DNA of 39,428 nucleotides from Prolixibacteraceae bacterium (lineage in GTDB: Bacteria > Bacteroidota > Bacteroidia > Bacteroidales > Prolixibacteraceae), in NCBI GenBank assembly GCA_023229575.1, contig JALNYZ010000035.1, forward strand, positions 1-39,428, read 5' to 3'. Shown one piece after another: positions 16,361-24,099 of the stretch. Numbering within the stretch: position 1 is the first letter of the stretch; each line of letters opens with the position of its first letter. Under the pieces are notes generated by a model. The model worked only from the letters and a program-made list of their open reading frames with translations. It ran no database searches and was not told the origin of the DNA. Made by a program: the position numbers and the translations under genes.

Positions 16361-16376
16361 TTGGCACAAAGATTGA
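16361..16376 (+). promoter_or_regulatory. Sigma54-like (-24/-12) promoter of dnaK
   Basis: TTGGCAC at 16361-16367 and TTGA at 16373-16376, so the GG and the G of the -12 element have the exact spacing of the TGGCAC-N5-TTGC consensus; the final C is A here. Start would be near 16388, 50 nt before dnaK. No CIRCE element is present. Confidence 0.5.
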
Positions 16377-16437
16377 TTGTCGTTAGTCATAAGATCGAAA
16401 TAAAAGCAAAAAATATTAATAGTTTAATTAGAACAAA

Positions 16438-18339
16438 ATGGGAAAAATTATTGGAATTGACTTAGGGACAACCAACTCATGTGTTGCCGTCATGGAAGGC
16501 AACGAACCTGTTGTAATCCCCAATAGTGAAGGCAAACGTACAACTCCCTCTATCGTGGCATTTGTCGACAATGGAGAACGCAAGGTTGGTGACCCGGCCA
16601 AAAGACAGGCTATCACCAATCCGACAAAGACAATCTCTTCGATCAAACGGTTCATGGGCGAGACTTATAATCAGGTTGCCAAGGAGATTGGCAGGGTTCC
16701 TTTTGCCGTTATTCAGGGTGACAACAATACGCCTCGTGTAAAAATAGACGATCGCTTCTATTCTCCACAGGAGATCTCCGCAATGATTCTTCAGAAAATG
16801 AAGAAGACTGCCGAAGATTATCTGGGTCAGGAGGTAACAGAAGCCGTTATTACCGTTCCGGCATATTTTAACGACTCTCAGCGCCAGGCTACCAAAGAGG
16901 CCGGAGAAATTGCAGGATTAAAAGTGCGCCGTATCATTAATGAGCCGACTGCTGCATCGTTAGCTTATGGCCTTGACAAAATGCACAAGGACATGAAGAT
17001 TGCCGTTTTTGACCTTGGCGGCGGTACTTTTGACATCTCCATCCTTGAATTGGGTGAGGGTGTTTTTGAAGTAAAATCTACCGATGGCGATACCCACCTT
17101 GGTGGCGATGACTTTGACCAGGTGATCATCGACTGGTTGGCAGATCAGTTCAAATCCGATGAAGGCATTGATCTCCGCAAAGATCCAATGGCTTTGCAGC
17201 GTCTGAAAGAGGCCGCCGAAAAAGCCAAAGTTGAGCTTTCAAGCTCTACCGAGACTGAGATCAACCTGCCTTACATCATGCCGGTAAACGGTATTCCAAA
17301 GCACCTGGTCAAGAAACTGACCCGCGCACAATTTGAGAAACTTTCTGATTCATTGATTAATGCAACCATCGAACCTTGCAATAAGGCTTTGAAAAATGCA
17401 GGCCTCTCCATCAGCGATATCGATGAAGTGATCCTGGTAGGTGGTTCGACCCGCATTCCTGCCATTCAGAATGTAGTACAGAAACTTTTCGGTAAAACAC
17501 CATCCAAAGGGGTTAACCCGGATGAAGTTGTTGCAGTAGGCGCTGCCATTCAGGGGGGAGTCTTAACCGGAGAAGTGAAAGATGTACTCTTGCTGGATGT
17601 TACTCCGCTCTCGCTGGGTATTGAAACCATGGGCGGTGTGATGACCAGACTGATTGAGTCAAATACTACAATTCCTACCAAGAAATCAGAGACTTTCACT
17701 ACAGCATCAGACAACCAACCTTCTGTGGAAATTCATGTCCTTCAGGGCGAACGTCCGATGGCAGCCGGCAATAAAACGATTGGCAAATTCCACCTCGATG
17801 GTCTGCCTCCGGCACAACGTGGTATTCCTCAGATTGAGGTTTCCTTCGACATCGATGCAAACGGGATCCTTCACGTAACTGCGAAAGACAAGGCTACCAA
17901 CAAGGAGCAATCAATCCGTATCGAGGCTTCATCAGGTCTTAGTGACGATGAAATCAAACGGATGAAGGAGGAGGCTGCAGCCAACGCCGAGACTGACAAG
18001 CAGGCAAGGGAGCAGGTCGAAAAACTTAACCATGCCGATTCACTGATTTTCCAAACTGAGAAACAGATGAAAGAGTTTGGTGATAAGCTGCCGGCAGATA
18101 AAAAGGCGCCGATAGAGACCGCTTTGAACAATCTGAAAGAGGCACACAAAAACAAGGATTTCGCTGCAATTGATGCAGCAACAAACGAGTTAAATACTGT
18201 CTTTCAGGCCGCCTCCCAGGAGATGTACAACGCCCAGGCACAGGCAGGTCCGCAGGCCGGAGAGCCACAGGCCTCACAGCAAAAGGGAGCCAAAGGGGAT
18301 GGTGAAGTGACCGATGTAGATTTTGAGGAGGTGAAATAA
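16438..18339 (+). CDS. dnaK: Chaperone Hsp70 (DnaK)
   Basis: Cytosolic ATP-dependent chaperone that binds exposed hydrophobic stretches of proteins. The nucleotide-binding domain has GIDLGTTNSCVAVMEG at the start, the second phosphate loop FDLGGGTFDISIL, INEPTAASLAYG and VGGSTRIPAIQ. The linker VLLLDVTPLSLGIETMGG leads to the substrate-binding domain, then the helical lid and the C-terminal tail DGEVTDVDFEEVK, the EEVD-like end of bacterial DnaK. The 633-residue length is normal. It is a single-gene unit: no grpE or dnaJ follows. The upstream region has a sigma54-like promoter with a dyad, and a strong terminator follows. Confidence 0.99.
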   Translation: MGKIIGIDLGTTNSCVAVMEGNEPVVIPNSEGKRTTPSIVAFVDNGERKVGDPAKRQAITNPTKTISSIKRFMGETYNQVAKEIGRVPFAVIQGDNNTPRVKIDDRFYSPQEISAMILQKMKKTAEDYLGQEVTEAVITVPAYFNDSQRQATKEAGEIAGLKVRRIINEPTAASLAYGLDKMHKDMKIAVFDLGGGTFDISILELGEGVFEVKSTDGDTHLGGDDFDQVIIDWLADQFKSDEGIDLRKDPMALQRLKEAAEKAKVELSSSTETEINLPYIMPVNGIPKHLVKKLTRAQFEKLSDSLINATIEPCNKALKNAGLSISDIDEVILVGGSTRIPAIQNVVQKLFGKTPSKGVNPDEVVAVGAAIQGGVLTGEVKDVLLLDVTPLSLGIETMGGVMTRLIESNTTIPTKKSETFTTASDNQPSVEIHVLQGERPMAAGNKTIGKFHLDGLPPAQRGIPQIEVSFDIDANGILHVTAKDKATNKEQSIRIEASSGLSDDEIKRMKEEAAANAETDKQAREQVEKLNHADSLIFQTEKQMKEFGDKLPADKKAPIETALNNLKEAHKNKDFAAIDAATNELNTVFQAASQEMYNAQAQAGPQAGEPQASQQKGAKGDGEVTDVDFEEVK

Positions 18340-18372
18340 AGACGATAATAAGCGATAATAAAAATAGGGTAG

Positions 18373-18406
18373 CCGCAGTAAATATTTGATTTACTGCGGT
18401 TTTTAT
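18373..18406 (+). terminator. dnaK terminator
   Basis: Perfect 11-bp stem CCGCAGTAAAT (18373-18383) and ATTTACTGCGG (18389-18399), five-base loop, followed by TTTTTATTT. Confidence 0.92.
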
Positions 18407-18559
18407 TTCAAAAAGTTATTGAGTTCGATATTTTATTATCGATTTCTATCATACATTGATCGTTTCATCATACCTGAAATTTGCCATTTCCTTTTATTAT
18501 GGAAATTTGTGTCATTCAACGACCAATAGATATAAACAGAATCGAGTAAAATATAATTT

Positions 18560-18607
18560 GCACTTTAATAGTGCTATTTTTGTTTAAATATGCACCTAGG
18601 TAGTGCA
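18560..18607. promoter_or_regulatory. Two GCAC-N7-GTGC operator-like dyads upstream of ATPase 1
   Basis: Dyad 1, GCACTTTAATAGTGC (18560-18574), ends just before a TATTTTTG -7 box (18575-18582). Dyad 2, TGCACCTAGGTAGTGCA (18591-18607), precedes a second -7-like TACTTTTG (18615-18622). Their centres are 32 bp apart, about three helical turns. Confidence 0.6.
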
Positions 18608-18638
18608 TTTTGATTACTTTTGTTGAAAATAAACCGCC

Positions 18639-19808
18639 ATGGATAAATTATTTGAACAGTTTCAGAAGCTTCTAAGAGAAACAGATACCGGTTTCTTCCG
18701 CTACATTTATGCTGAAATAAACTGGGAAAGTCGTATGATCGGACTTACCGGGCCGCGTGGAGTTGGAAAAACTACCTTGGTTTTACAGCATATCAAAAAG
18801 AACCTGAATCCTGCTGAAACACTCTACGTAACGGCAGAAGACTTTTATTTTGCCGATAACAGACTGATTGATTTAGCTGGTGATTTTGTAAAGCGTGGCG
18901 GGAAAAACCTGTTTATAGATGAAATTCATAAATACAAAGACTGGGCTAAGGAACTAAAACTGATATATGATTATCATCCAGAATTGAATGTGGTATTTAC
19001 TGGTTCTTCGGTGTTGGATATCAAAAAAGGAGCCTCAGATTTAAGTCGCAGGGCTGTAATGTATAATATGCAAGGTTTGTCTTTCAGGGAGTATTTGCAA
19101 TTGTTTCATCAAATGGTTGTCCAGCCGTATTCGTTGGAAGAAATTCTGGGTCATAAAGCCGAACTTCCCGGAGTAAAACATCCATTGCCTTTTTTTGAAG
19201 ATTATCTGAAAAGAGGGTATTATCCTTTTGCATTGGAGGAAGGTTTTGATCTGAGGTTGCAACAAATTGTTAATCAGACTTTGGAGACAGATATTCCGTT
19301 GTATGCCGGGATGAATGTGTCTACCGGACGAAAATTGAAGCAATTGCTGGCCATTATTGCTAAAATTGTGCCGTTTAAGCCCAATATGACAAGTATAGCA
19401 ACTGCACTTTCAGCCAGTCGGAATAACATCACTGATTATTGCCTGTTTATTGAAGAAGCCGGAATGATAGCACAACTACGGGATTCTACCGGAGGAATAA
19501 GGGGGTTGGGTAAGGTGGATAAAATTTATCTTGACAATACTAATTTGATTTACAGTCTAGCAAAAGATAACTCAAATACTGGAAACATAAGAGAAACGTT
19601 TTTTCTGAATCAGCTTAGAGTAAAGTATGACGTAATAGTATCCCCTGTCGCTGATTTTCTAATTGGTGATTATACATTTGAAGTAGGTGGGAAAAATAAA
19701 GGATTGAAGCAAATCCAAGGTATTGATAAAGCTTTTATCGTAAAAGACGACATTGAACTGGGATATTTGAACACTATACCACTCTGGCAGTTTGGTTTAA
19801 CCTACTGA
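18639..19808 (+). CDS. AAA-type ATPase with DUF4143 C-terminus (ATPase 1)
   Basis: Predicted cytosolic ATPase. Walker A GPRGVGKTT (38-46), Walker B LFIDEIH (91-97), sensor-like FTGSSVLDI, then the arginine-containing SRRAVMYNMQGLSFREYL typical of the AAA_14/DUF4143 group. The C-terminal DUF4143 region has a nuclease-like strand ending FEVGGKNKG (PD-(D/E)xK style; activity unproven). Members are abundant, patchily distributed and without a settled function. A second member sits at 24100. The operator-like dyads in front suggest tight regulation. It converges with the HTH gene, 41 nt apart. Confidence 0.92.
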   Translation: MDKLFEQFQKLLRETDTGFFRYIYAEINWESRMIGLTGPRGVGKTTLVLQHIKKNLNPAETLYVTAEDFYFADNRLIDLAGDFVKRGGKNLFIDEIHKYKDWAKELKLIYDYHPELNVVFTGSSVLDIKKGASDLSRRAVMYNMQGLSFREYLQLFHQMVVQPYSLEEILGHKAELPGVKHPLPFFEDYLKRGYYPFALEEGFDLRLQQIVNQTLETDIPLYAGMNVSTGRKLKQLLAIIAKIVPFKPNMTSIATALSASRNNITDYCLFIEEAGMIAQLRDSTGGIRGLGKVDKIYLDNTNLIYSLAKDNSNTGNIRETFFLNQLRVKYDVIVSPVADFLIGDYTFEVGGKNKGLKQIQGIDKAFIVKDDIELGYLNTIPLWQFGLTY

Positions 19809-19849
19809 TTGTGCGAACCTATCTTTTTTACCCATCATTATGGTCACCG

Positions 19850-20338
19850 TCATTTTTTAGTAAGGCCGTTTATCTTGTCAGTAAGTAGCAAAATGGTCTC
19901 TTTTCTTGCTTCAATCTCAGATTCTGCATGTTTAAGCGCCCTTTCAGTTTGTTCCAGGGCATGTTTCATGGCTGAGCAATTTGGGCAGGATCCGGATAAC
20001 TGATTTCCGTCAGAATGTATGTGTCCCGATAGGTTATCTTCTTTCATCTTAATCTTTTCTAATGGCTCGGCTAAACTTGTTTTTGAATCAGTTAATGATT
20101 TTGAATAATCTATCCTTTTATTATTGCTGATCATTTCCCCTTTTTCTGTAATAAGCCAGTCTGCACTTATATTGTCAAATGACGATAATATTTTTTGCAA
20201 AACGTCATAACTTGGGGCATTTCTACCCTTTACTATGTTATGAATAACGGTAGAATTGACACCAATACGCATGCTGAAGGAATTATTATTTAATTCTAAT
20301 GCGTTGATTAATAATCCTATTCTATAATTTATTGTCAT
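19850..20338 (-). CDS. HTH (XRE-like) repressor-type protein with C-terminal coiled coil
   Basis: Residues about 5-60 read as a lambda-repressor-like helix-turn-helix: RIGLLINALELNNNSFSMRI, GVNSTVIHNIVKGRNAPSYD, VLQKILSSFDNISADWLITEKG. The middle is polar; the end (CPNCSAMKHALEQTERALKH, continuing to about residue 155) is a coiled coil preceded by a CPNC pair. This layout is common for Bacteroidota regulators of prophages and mobile elements. It is transcribed divergently from the small gene at 20455, and the 116-bp gap between them holds two dyads, so autoregulation is likely. Confidence 0.88.
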   Translation of the reverse strand: MTINYRIGLLINALELNNNSFSMRIGVNSTVIHNIVKGRNAPSYDVLQKILSSFDNISADWLITEKGEMISNNKRIDYSKSLTDSKTSLAEPLEKIKMKEDNLSGHIHSDGNQLSGSCPNCSAMKHALEQTERALKHAESEIEARKETILLLTDKINGLTKK

Positions 20339-20362
20339 TTGTAATTATTTCTTCCAATTTTA

Positions 20363-20412
20363 TTTGCTTATATCGTCATATGATGATATATTTGTGAAAA
20401 GCTTTTCACAAA
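20363..20412 (+). promoter_or_regulatory. Promoter with overlapping dyads in the divergent HTH / small-gene region
   Basis: TTTG (20363-20366), 20-nt spacer, TATATTTG (20387-20394): a near-ideal Bacteroidota promoter. The near-palindrome TATCGTCATATGATGATA (20371-20388) fills the spacer. A perfect 22-bp palindrome, half-site TTTGTGAAAAG, covers the end of the -7 box and the start site (20391-20412). Both are well placed to be operators. Confidence 0.7.
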
Positions 20413-20454
20413 AATACAACAAGAAATGCCAAAAAGGGAAGAACTACAAAAAAA

Positions 20455-20664
20455 ATGCAAATAGGGGATTGGGGTTTAGTTGGTAAGATTCTGGGGATCA
20501 AATCCCATAATGCTTATATGAGTTTTTTGAGACCGACTAGTAAACGTTTTCAGGATGTAGTGGCAGCTATCGAAAAGGTGGTTGAGAACAGAGAGAAATT
20601 ATTAACCGATAAAAAAAATAACGCGAGAGTAATAAAGAGGGTTATTGAGAAACCTGATTCTTAG
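20455..20664 (+). CDS. Small basic protein, partner of the HTH regulator
   Basis: A 69-residue protein, helix-rich and basic: MQIGDWGLVGKILGIKSHNA, then a long helix VVAAIEKVVENREKLL. The opening could be a shortened helix-turn-helix, making it Cro-like, but I do not recognise the family. It is divergent from the HTH gene and read from the promoter at 20363. Upstream, an ATG at 20426 opens a 12-codon frame (MPKREELQKKCK) that stops at 20462; one more A in the A8 run just before 20455 would fuse it in frame to this ORF. Confidence 0.6.
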   Translation: MQIGDWGLVGKILGIKSHNAYMSFLRPTSKRFQDVVAAIEKVVENREKLLTDKKNNARVIKRVIEKPDS

Positions 20665-20768
20665 GGTTTGAATAACGGCTCTGCTTAATACTTTACATTT
20701 TTTAGAAAAATAGTCCTAACCTAATCATTATGCTCGAAAAGGAGCAGAAGATGTAAATATTTTTAAAA

Positions 20769-22139
20769 GTGAAAAACATAAAACCAGAAGTGAAACCCTA
20801 CCGGGGGAAGCGGCAAGTTTTTAAAGAGCATCCGGAATTGGAAATGAACAAGAACGAACTGGTACTGTCCAACCAAACTTTAAAGGAAAGCAATAAATTA
20901 GTTAATTTAATTTTGCAGTCTATCTCCTTGGGGATGAACATCGTTGATGAACATGGGAATATACTTTTTCTGAACAAAAATTTAGGCATGACCGATCGTA
21001 AACTGCATGAATGCCAACTTAAGGCCTCTCAAGTAAATGCTGAAGAGAGCAACCGAGAAAAATCTGCATTTATGGTGAGTATGAACCATGAAATACGAAC
21101 CCCGATGAATGCAATCATGGGTTTCTCCGACTTGATCATGGAGGCTGAAGGGGATGAAAAAAAACAGTTCGCTACCATTATACAGAAATGTTCAAGGCAA
21201 TTGCTCTCTCTGCTAGATGATGTTTTATGCTTGTCGCGGCTCCATGGTGAAAAATTGCCCATCGACAACATCCGGTTTAAACCTGCTGAGTTGGTCACTG
21301 ATGTCTACCGGATGTTTAACCTCCCCCATATAAAAAAAGAGCTTGACATTGCATTAAGTATTCCCATGCAGTACGAAGACCTAGTCATGCTTTCTGACGC
21401 GAACAAAATAAGACAGGTAATTACCAATTTGGTAGCCAACGCCGTCAAATATACTATAGAAGGTAGCGTGACGCTTGGGTTTGAGCTGCAAGATGAATTG
21501 GTTGAATTCTACGTGACAGATACCGGAATTGGCATTCCCGAAAAAGAACAGGAAAGAATTTTTGAGTCTTTTTACCGAAGCGAACAAGCAATATCTTCCG
21601 CTATCGAAGGAACCGGACTGGGGTTGAGCATTGCAAAAGAGTTGGTCGAATTGATGGGTGGCGTGATTGGCGTAAGTTCCAGGCTAAACATGGGTTCGCA
21701 CTTTTTTTTCCTTATTCCCCTTGAAAAATCCGGGAAGATGAACACTGGGAAACCATTGCTCCAAATGCAACATAAACAATTGAAGGATTTTACAATTCTC
21801 GTTGCCGAAGACGAACTGGTCAGTTATCAGTACATCGAGATCCTTCTAAAAGGAAAAGTAAAAAGGATAGATCATGCCACCAATGGGAAAGAGGCAGTTG
21901 AGTTTGCGATCAAGAATAGTTATAACCTTATTTTAATGGATCTGAAAATGCCGGTTATGGGTGGACTAGAAGCTGCGAAAATATTGAAGCAACAATTTCC
22001 TGCTGTTCCAATCATTGCCCAAACTGCATATTCTTCGACAGAAGTGAAAGAGAGGGCATTGAAGTCTGGGTGCGTTGATATTCTTACCAAACCATTTAAA
22101 AGGAGGGAATTGATAGAGATGATTAATCGTTATGCGTGA
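20769..22139 (+). CDS. Soluble hybrid histidine kinase (HisKA-HATPase-receiver)
   Basis: Two-component sensor with an attached receiver. A short PAS-like piece (ILQSISLGMNIVDEHGNILF, about 48-67) precedes HisKA with the phospho-acceptor His107 in SMNHEIRTPMNAIMGFS. The ATPase domain has the N box ITNLVANAVKYT, G1 DTGIGIP (251-257) and G2 GTGLGLS (281-287). The receiver starts ILVAEDE and has the phospho-acceptor Asp391 (LILMDLKMP) and Lys441. No membrane segment is visible, so it is cytosolic and likely senses an internal signal. The frame starts with GTG at 20769 (stop at 20754-20756); the first ATG is at 20844. The short front suggests a trimmed sensor part. No separate response regulator or output gene is adjacent. 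Confidence 0.93.
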   Translation: MKNIKPEVKPYRGKRQVFKEHPELEMNKNELVLSNQTLKESNKLVNLILQSISLGMNIVDEHGNILFLNKNLGMTDRKLHECQLKASQVNAEESNREKSAFMVSMNHEIRTPMNAIMGFSDLIMEAEGDEKKQFATIIQKCSRQLLSLLDDVLCLSRLHGEKLPIDNIRFKPAELVTDVYRMFNLPHIKKELDIALSIPMQYEDLVMLSDANKIRQVITNLVANAVKYTIEGSVTLGFELQDELVEFYVTDTGIGIPEKEQERIFESFYRSEQAISSAIEGTGLGLSIAKELVELMGGVIGVSSRLNMGSHFFFLIPLEKSGKMNTGKPLLQMQHKQLKDFTILVAEDELVSYQYIEILLKGKVKRIDHATNGKEAVEFAIKNSYNLILMDLKMPVMGGLEAAKILKQQFPAVPIIAQTAYSSTEVKERALKSGCVDILTKPFKRRELIEMINRYA

Positions 22140-22197
22140 AAATCAGGTTCTTTTTGATCTTCAAAGTGTCGATTGGATCGACAGAAGCAAAGCAGTT

Positions 22198-22341
22198 AAT
22201 GAATTCACAGAAAAACAACAAGACAAAAACTGTTGTACACAATAATGGAAATATTTGGACAATTGACCCATTTAGCGGTCTGGAAGAACAGCAACTCATT
22301 CTGCAGGATTTTTTGCGGCATCACATTATACCGAAAAATTA
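22198..22341 (+). CDS. Possible small protein after the hybrid kinase
   Basis: ATG at 22198 gives about 47 residues (MNSQKNNKTKTVVHNNGNIW, then TIDPFSGLEEQQLILQDFL). A GTG at 22136 overlapping the kinase stop would make it 68. It is unrecognised and polar, with an amphipathic C-terminus. It sits between the kinase stop and a strong terminator in the same direction, so it could be translated, but a chance ORF is possible. Confidence 0.4.
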
Positions 22342-22348
22342 GAACATT

Positions 22349-22410
22349 AAGTGGTTATAAAACACGAAAAGAGGCCCTGATTGGCCTCTTTTCGTGTTTT
22401 ATAACCACTT
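22349..22410. terminator. Perfect 28-bp inverted repeat, bidirectional terminator
   Basis: The left arm 22349-22376 (begins AAGTGGTTATAAAACACG, ends AAAAGAGGCC) and right arm 22383-22410 are exact reverse complements around the 6-base loop CTGATT. It lies between convergent genes (kinase/small ORF and the lipoprotein gene). The inner GAGGCC stem has A and T runs on both strands. Confidence 0.9.
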
Positions 22411-22420
22411 TTTTAGTTGT

Positions 22421-23299
22421 TTACTTCTTTGGTGCAGCGGGGGAATCCTTTAAAAATACCGGCCAAATATTTGGTTTTGGAACACTGACACCCTTGTTGT
22501 TTCCCCGGAACAACCCAGAGGCATCAGCATCCGGACCATAATAATACATAGGCCATCCTTTGTAGGTCAGCTGTTTTTTCCCATAAATGGTTAGGCTGCT
22601 GAAAAGCGTTTTGTCGAGAATTGAAGGGACAACAATTTTGTCTGTTTCGTAGATTGGCCAAACTCCATTATTGGAAAGGTCGGCCTTTGTGTACTTATTT
22701 AAATTTGAACTGTCTTTCGCGAAAGCATAGAGCGTACGGCCGACTAAATCAGTAAAATAGGAGGTTTTTCCAACCCCTTCAGAGTAAACATTGGTGGAGG
22801 ATACAATGTAGTTCTTGCCATCGGCGCCTACCAGTTGGGCATTTGCCAGCATAATGGTATAGTCAGGTTTAGCAACAAACCATAATTTGTTGACGCCCTC
22901 GCCGGAAGTTAGGTTAGGTTGTTCACGCACGCCACCGGGGGCATAATAATAGAGTGGCCACCCTTTGTAAGTAACCTGATTTCCGGTTCCGGCATTGATC
23001 GTTCCGAAATCTGCAAATGACAGGCCCGGGGCCAATTTGTCCATGGTAAACATAGCAACGGTAAAAATCGGCCATGCGGTAGTGCATCCTCCGGTACAGT
23101 TGTTAAGCCCATTGGCGTCATTCGCAAAGAAGTACAAAGCATTCCCGGCTTTATCAGTCAGGTAACTGCCAAGTGTGGATGAGTTGGCAAGTTTGATTTC
23201 AAACGGATCGACTGTCTCCGATTTTGTACAACTTGTCAGGATAAATCCTGCCACAAGCAACACGAATAGCGTTGCAAAATAATGTTTTCCTTTCATCAC
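22421..23299 (-). CDS. Lipoprotein with Lipoprotein_15 (PF03640-type) secreted repeats
   Basis: Lipobox LVAGFILTSCTKS with Cys24. Two repeats of the 'secreted repeat of unknown function' are visible. Repeat 1: STLGSYLTDKAGNALYFFAN, CTGGCTTAWPIF, YKGWPLYYY. Repeat 2: VYSEGVGKTSYFTDLVGRTL, YAFAKD, VWPIYE, YKGWPMYYYGPDADASG. The second lacks the Cys pair of the first. Such proteins are exported and of unknown function, often near redox or electron-transfer genes. It is a single gene ending at the shared bidirectional terminator. Confidence 0.92.
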   Translation of the reverse strand: MMKGKHYFATLFVLLVAGFILTSCTKSETVDPFEIKLANSSTLGSYLTDKAGNALYFFANDANGLNNCTGGCTTAWPIFTVAMFTMDKLAPGLSFADFGTINAGTGNQVTYKGWPLYYYAPGGVREQPNLTSGEGVNKLWFVAKPDYTIMLANAQLVGADGKNYIVSSTNVYSEGVGKTSYFTDLVGRTLYAFAKDSSNLNKYTKADLSNNGVWPIYETDKIVVPSILDKTLFSSLTIYGKKQLTYKGWPMYYYGPDADASGLFRGNNKGVSVPKPNIWPVFLKDSPAAPKK

Positions 23300-23910
23300 A
23301 TTAAAATTTTTGGTTACTGAAAAGTTTATTCAGGTTTTAATACGAATTATTTAACTGCAAGTTTACATTTTTAGGTTTGTTATTTTAATTTAGACTGTAT
23401 AAATAGTAAAAATGTAACTATCTATTATAATGGTAAATATGGGAAAGTTATATTGTAAATATGTTAGATAGAAAATGTTTATTTTGATTCTTTATCACAA
23501 TTTGGGGGCGAAAAAAAGTGTAAAATCTGGATATACTTGTTTAATCTTTGGTTTTACTCCATTTGAGCCTTAGTGATATCCTTTGCGAACCACGAGGCAC
23601 GAGCGGGAAGCAATCTGCCGCATTCGCAGGACTCAAAAACGTCGCACCTTCCTGCAACCACAGCCTGGCCTCATGGTGATCGGGAACGAACGAAGTGTGA
23701 AGCAATCTGTTTAGCGTTGCATAAATTTTTCTTGACTTTGAAGCTGTTTAAATTTCTTACACAGCGTATTTATAACTCCTTGTTGAAACTGAAAATGGCA
23801 TTGAAATTTCTAACTGCACTGTATTTTCGATAAATAGTCAGATATTCTCTGTGTAATAATTTTAAACAGTCCCTTGATATATTTATTCTTGATCCTTTAA
23901 ATTATAAAAC
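23300..23910. other. Long non-coding gap with a dispersed-repeat-like patch
   Basis: AT-rich on both sides with a GC-richer patch at about 23581-23715. In it GAAGCAATCTG occurs twice (23607-23617 and 23699-23709), each preceded by an ACGAG/ACGAA-rich stretch. The reverse complement CAGATTGCTTC is the core of intergenic repeats known from many bacterial genomes, so this is probably a decayed copy pair. An ORF through it (23573-23833) has no recognisable protein character. Confidence 0.6.
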
Positions 23911-24011
23911 CGATAATTTTGTTAATATATACAAAATTATCGCTATTATTTTATCTATATTGATAAAAAAAATGTAATTATTTTGTCTAATTTGGCTAAA
24001 AAATAGCGATA
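23911..24011. promoter_or_regulatory. Inverted repeats upstream of ATPase 2
   Basis: A perfect 12-bp inverted repeat, CGATAATTTTGT (23911-23922) and ACAAAATTATCG (23931-23942), with an 8-base AT spacer; each arm contains TAATTTTG, a -7 consensus match, one on each strand. A second pair, TATCGCTATT (23938-23947) and AATAGCGATA (24002-24011), overlaps its right arm. The ATPase start is at 24100. Confidence 0.6.
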
Positions 24012-24099
24012 TATTAGTTATATGCGTAAAAATAACCGAAAATAATTTTTATTTCCAAAAATATATACGATATTTGTGTGTTCTAAAAGTCTATTTATC

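Noticed and set aside
16208..16437. CIRCE (HrcA) element upstream of dnaK
   Set aside because: No TTAGCACTC-N9-GAGTGCTAA-like sequence is present; the visible dyads have other sequences.
23573..23833. 86-residue ORF in the long gap
   Set aside because: It runs through the decayed repeat patch, has no recognisable protein pattern and no promoter.
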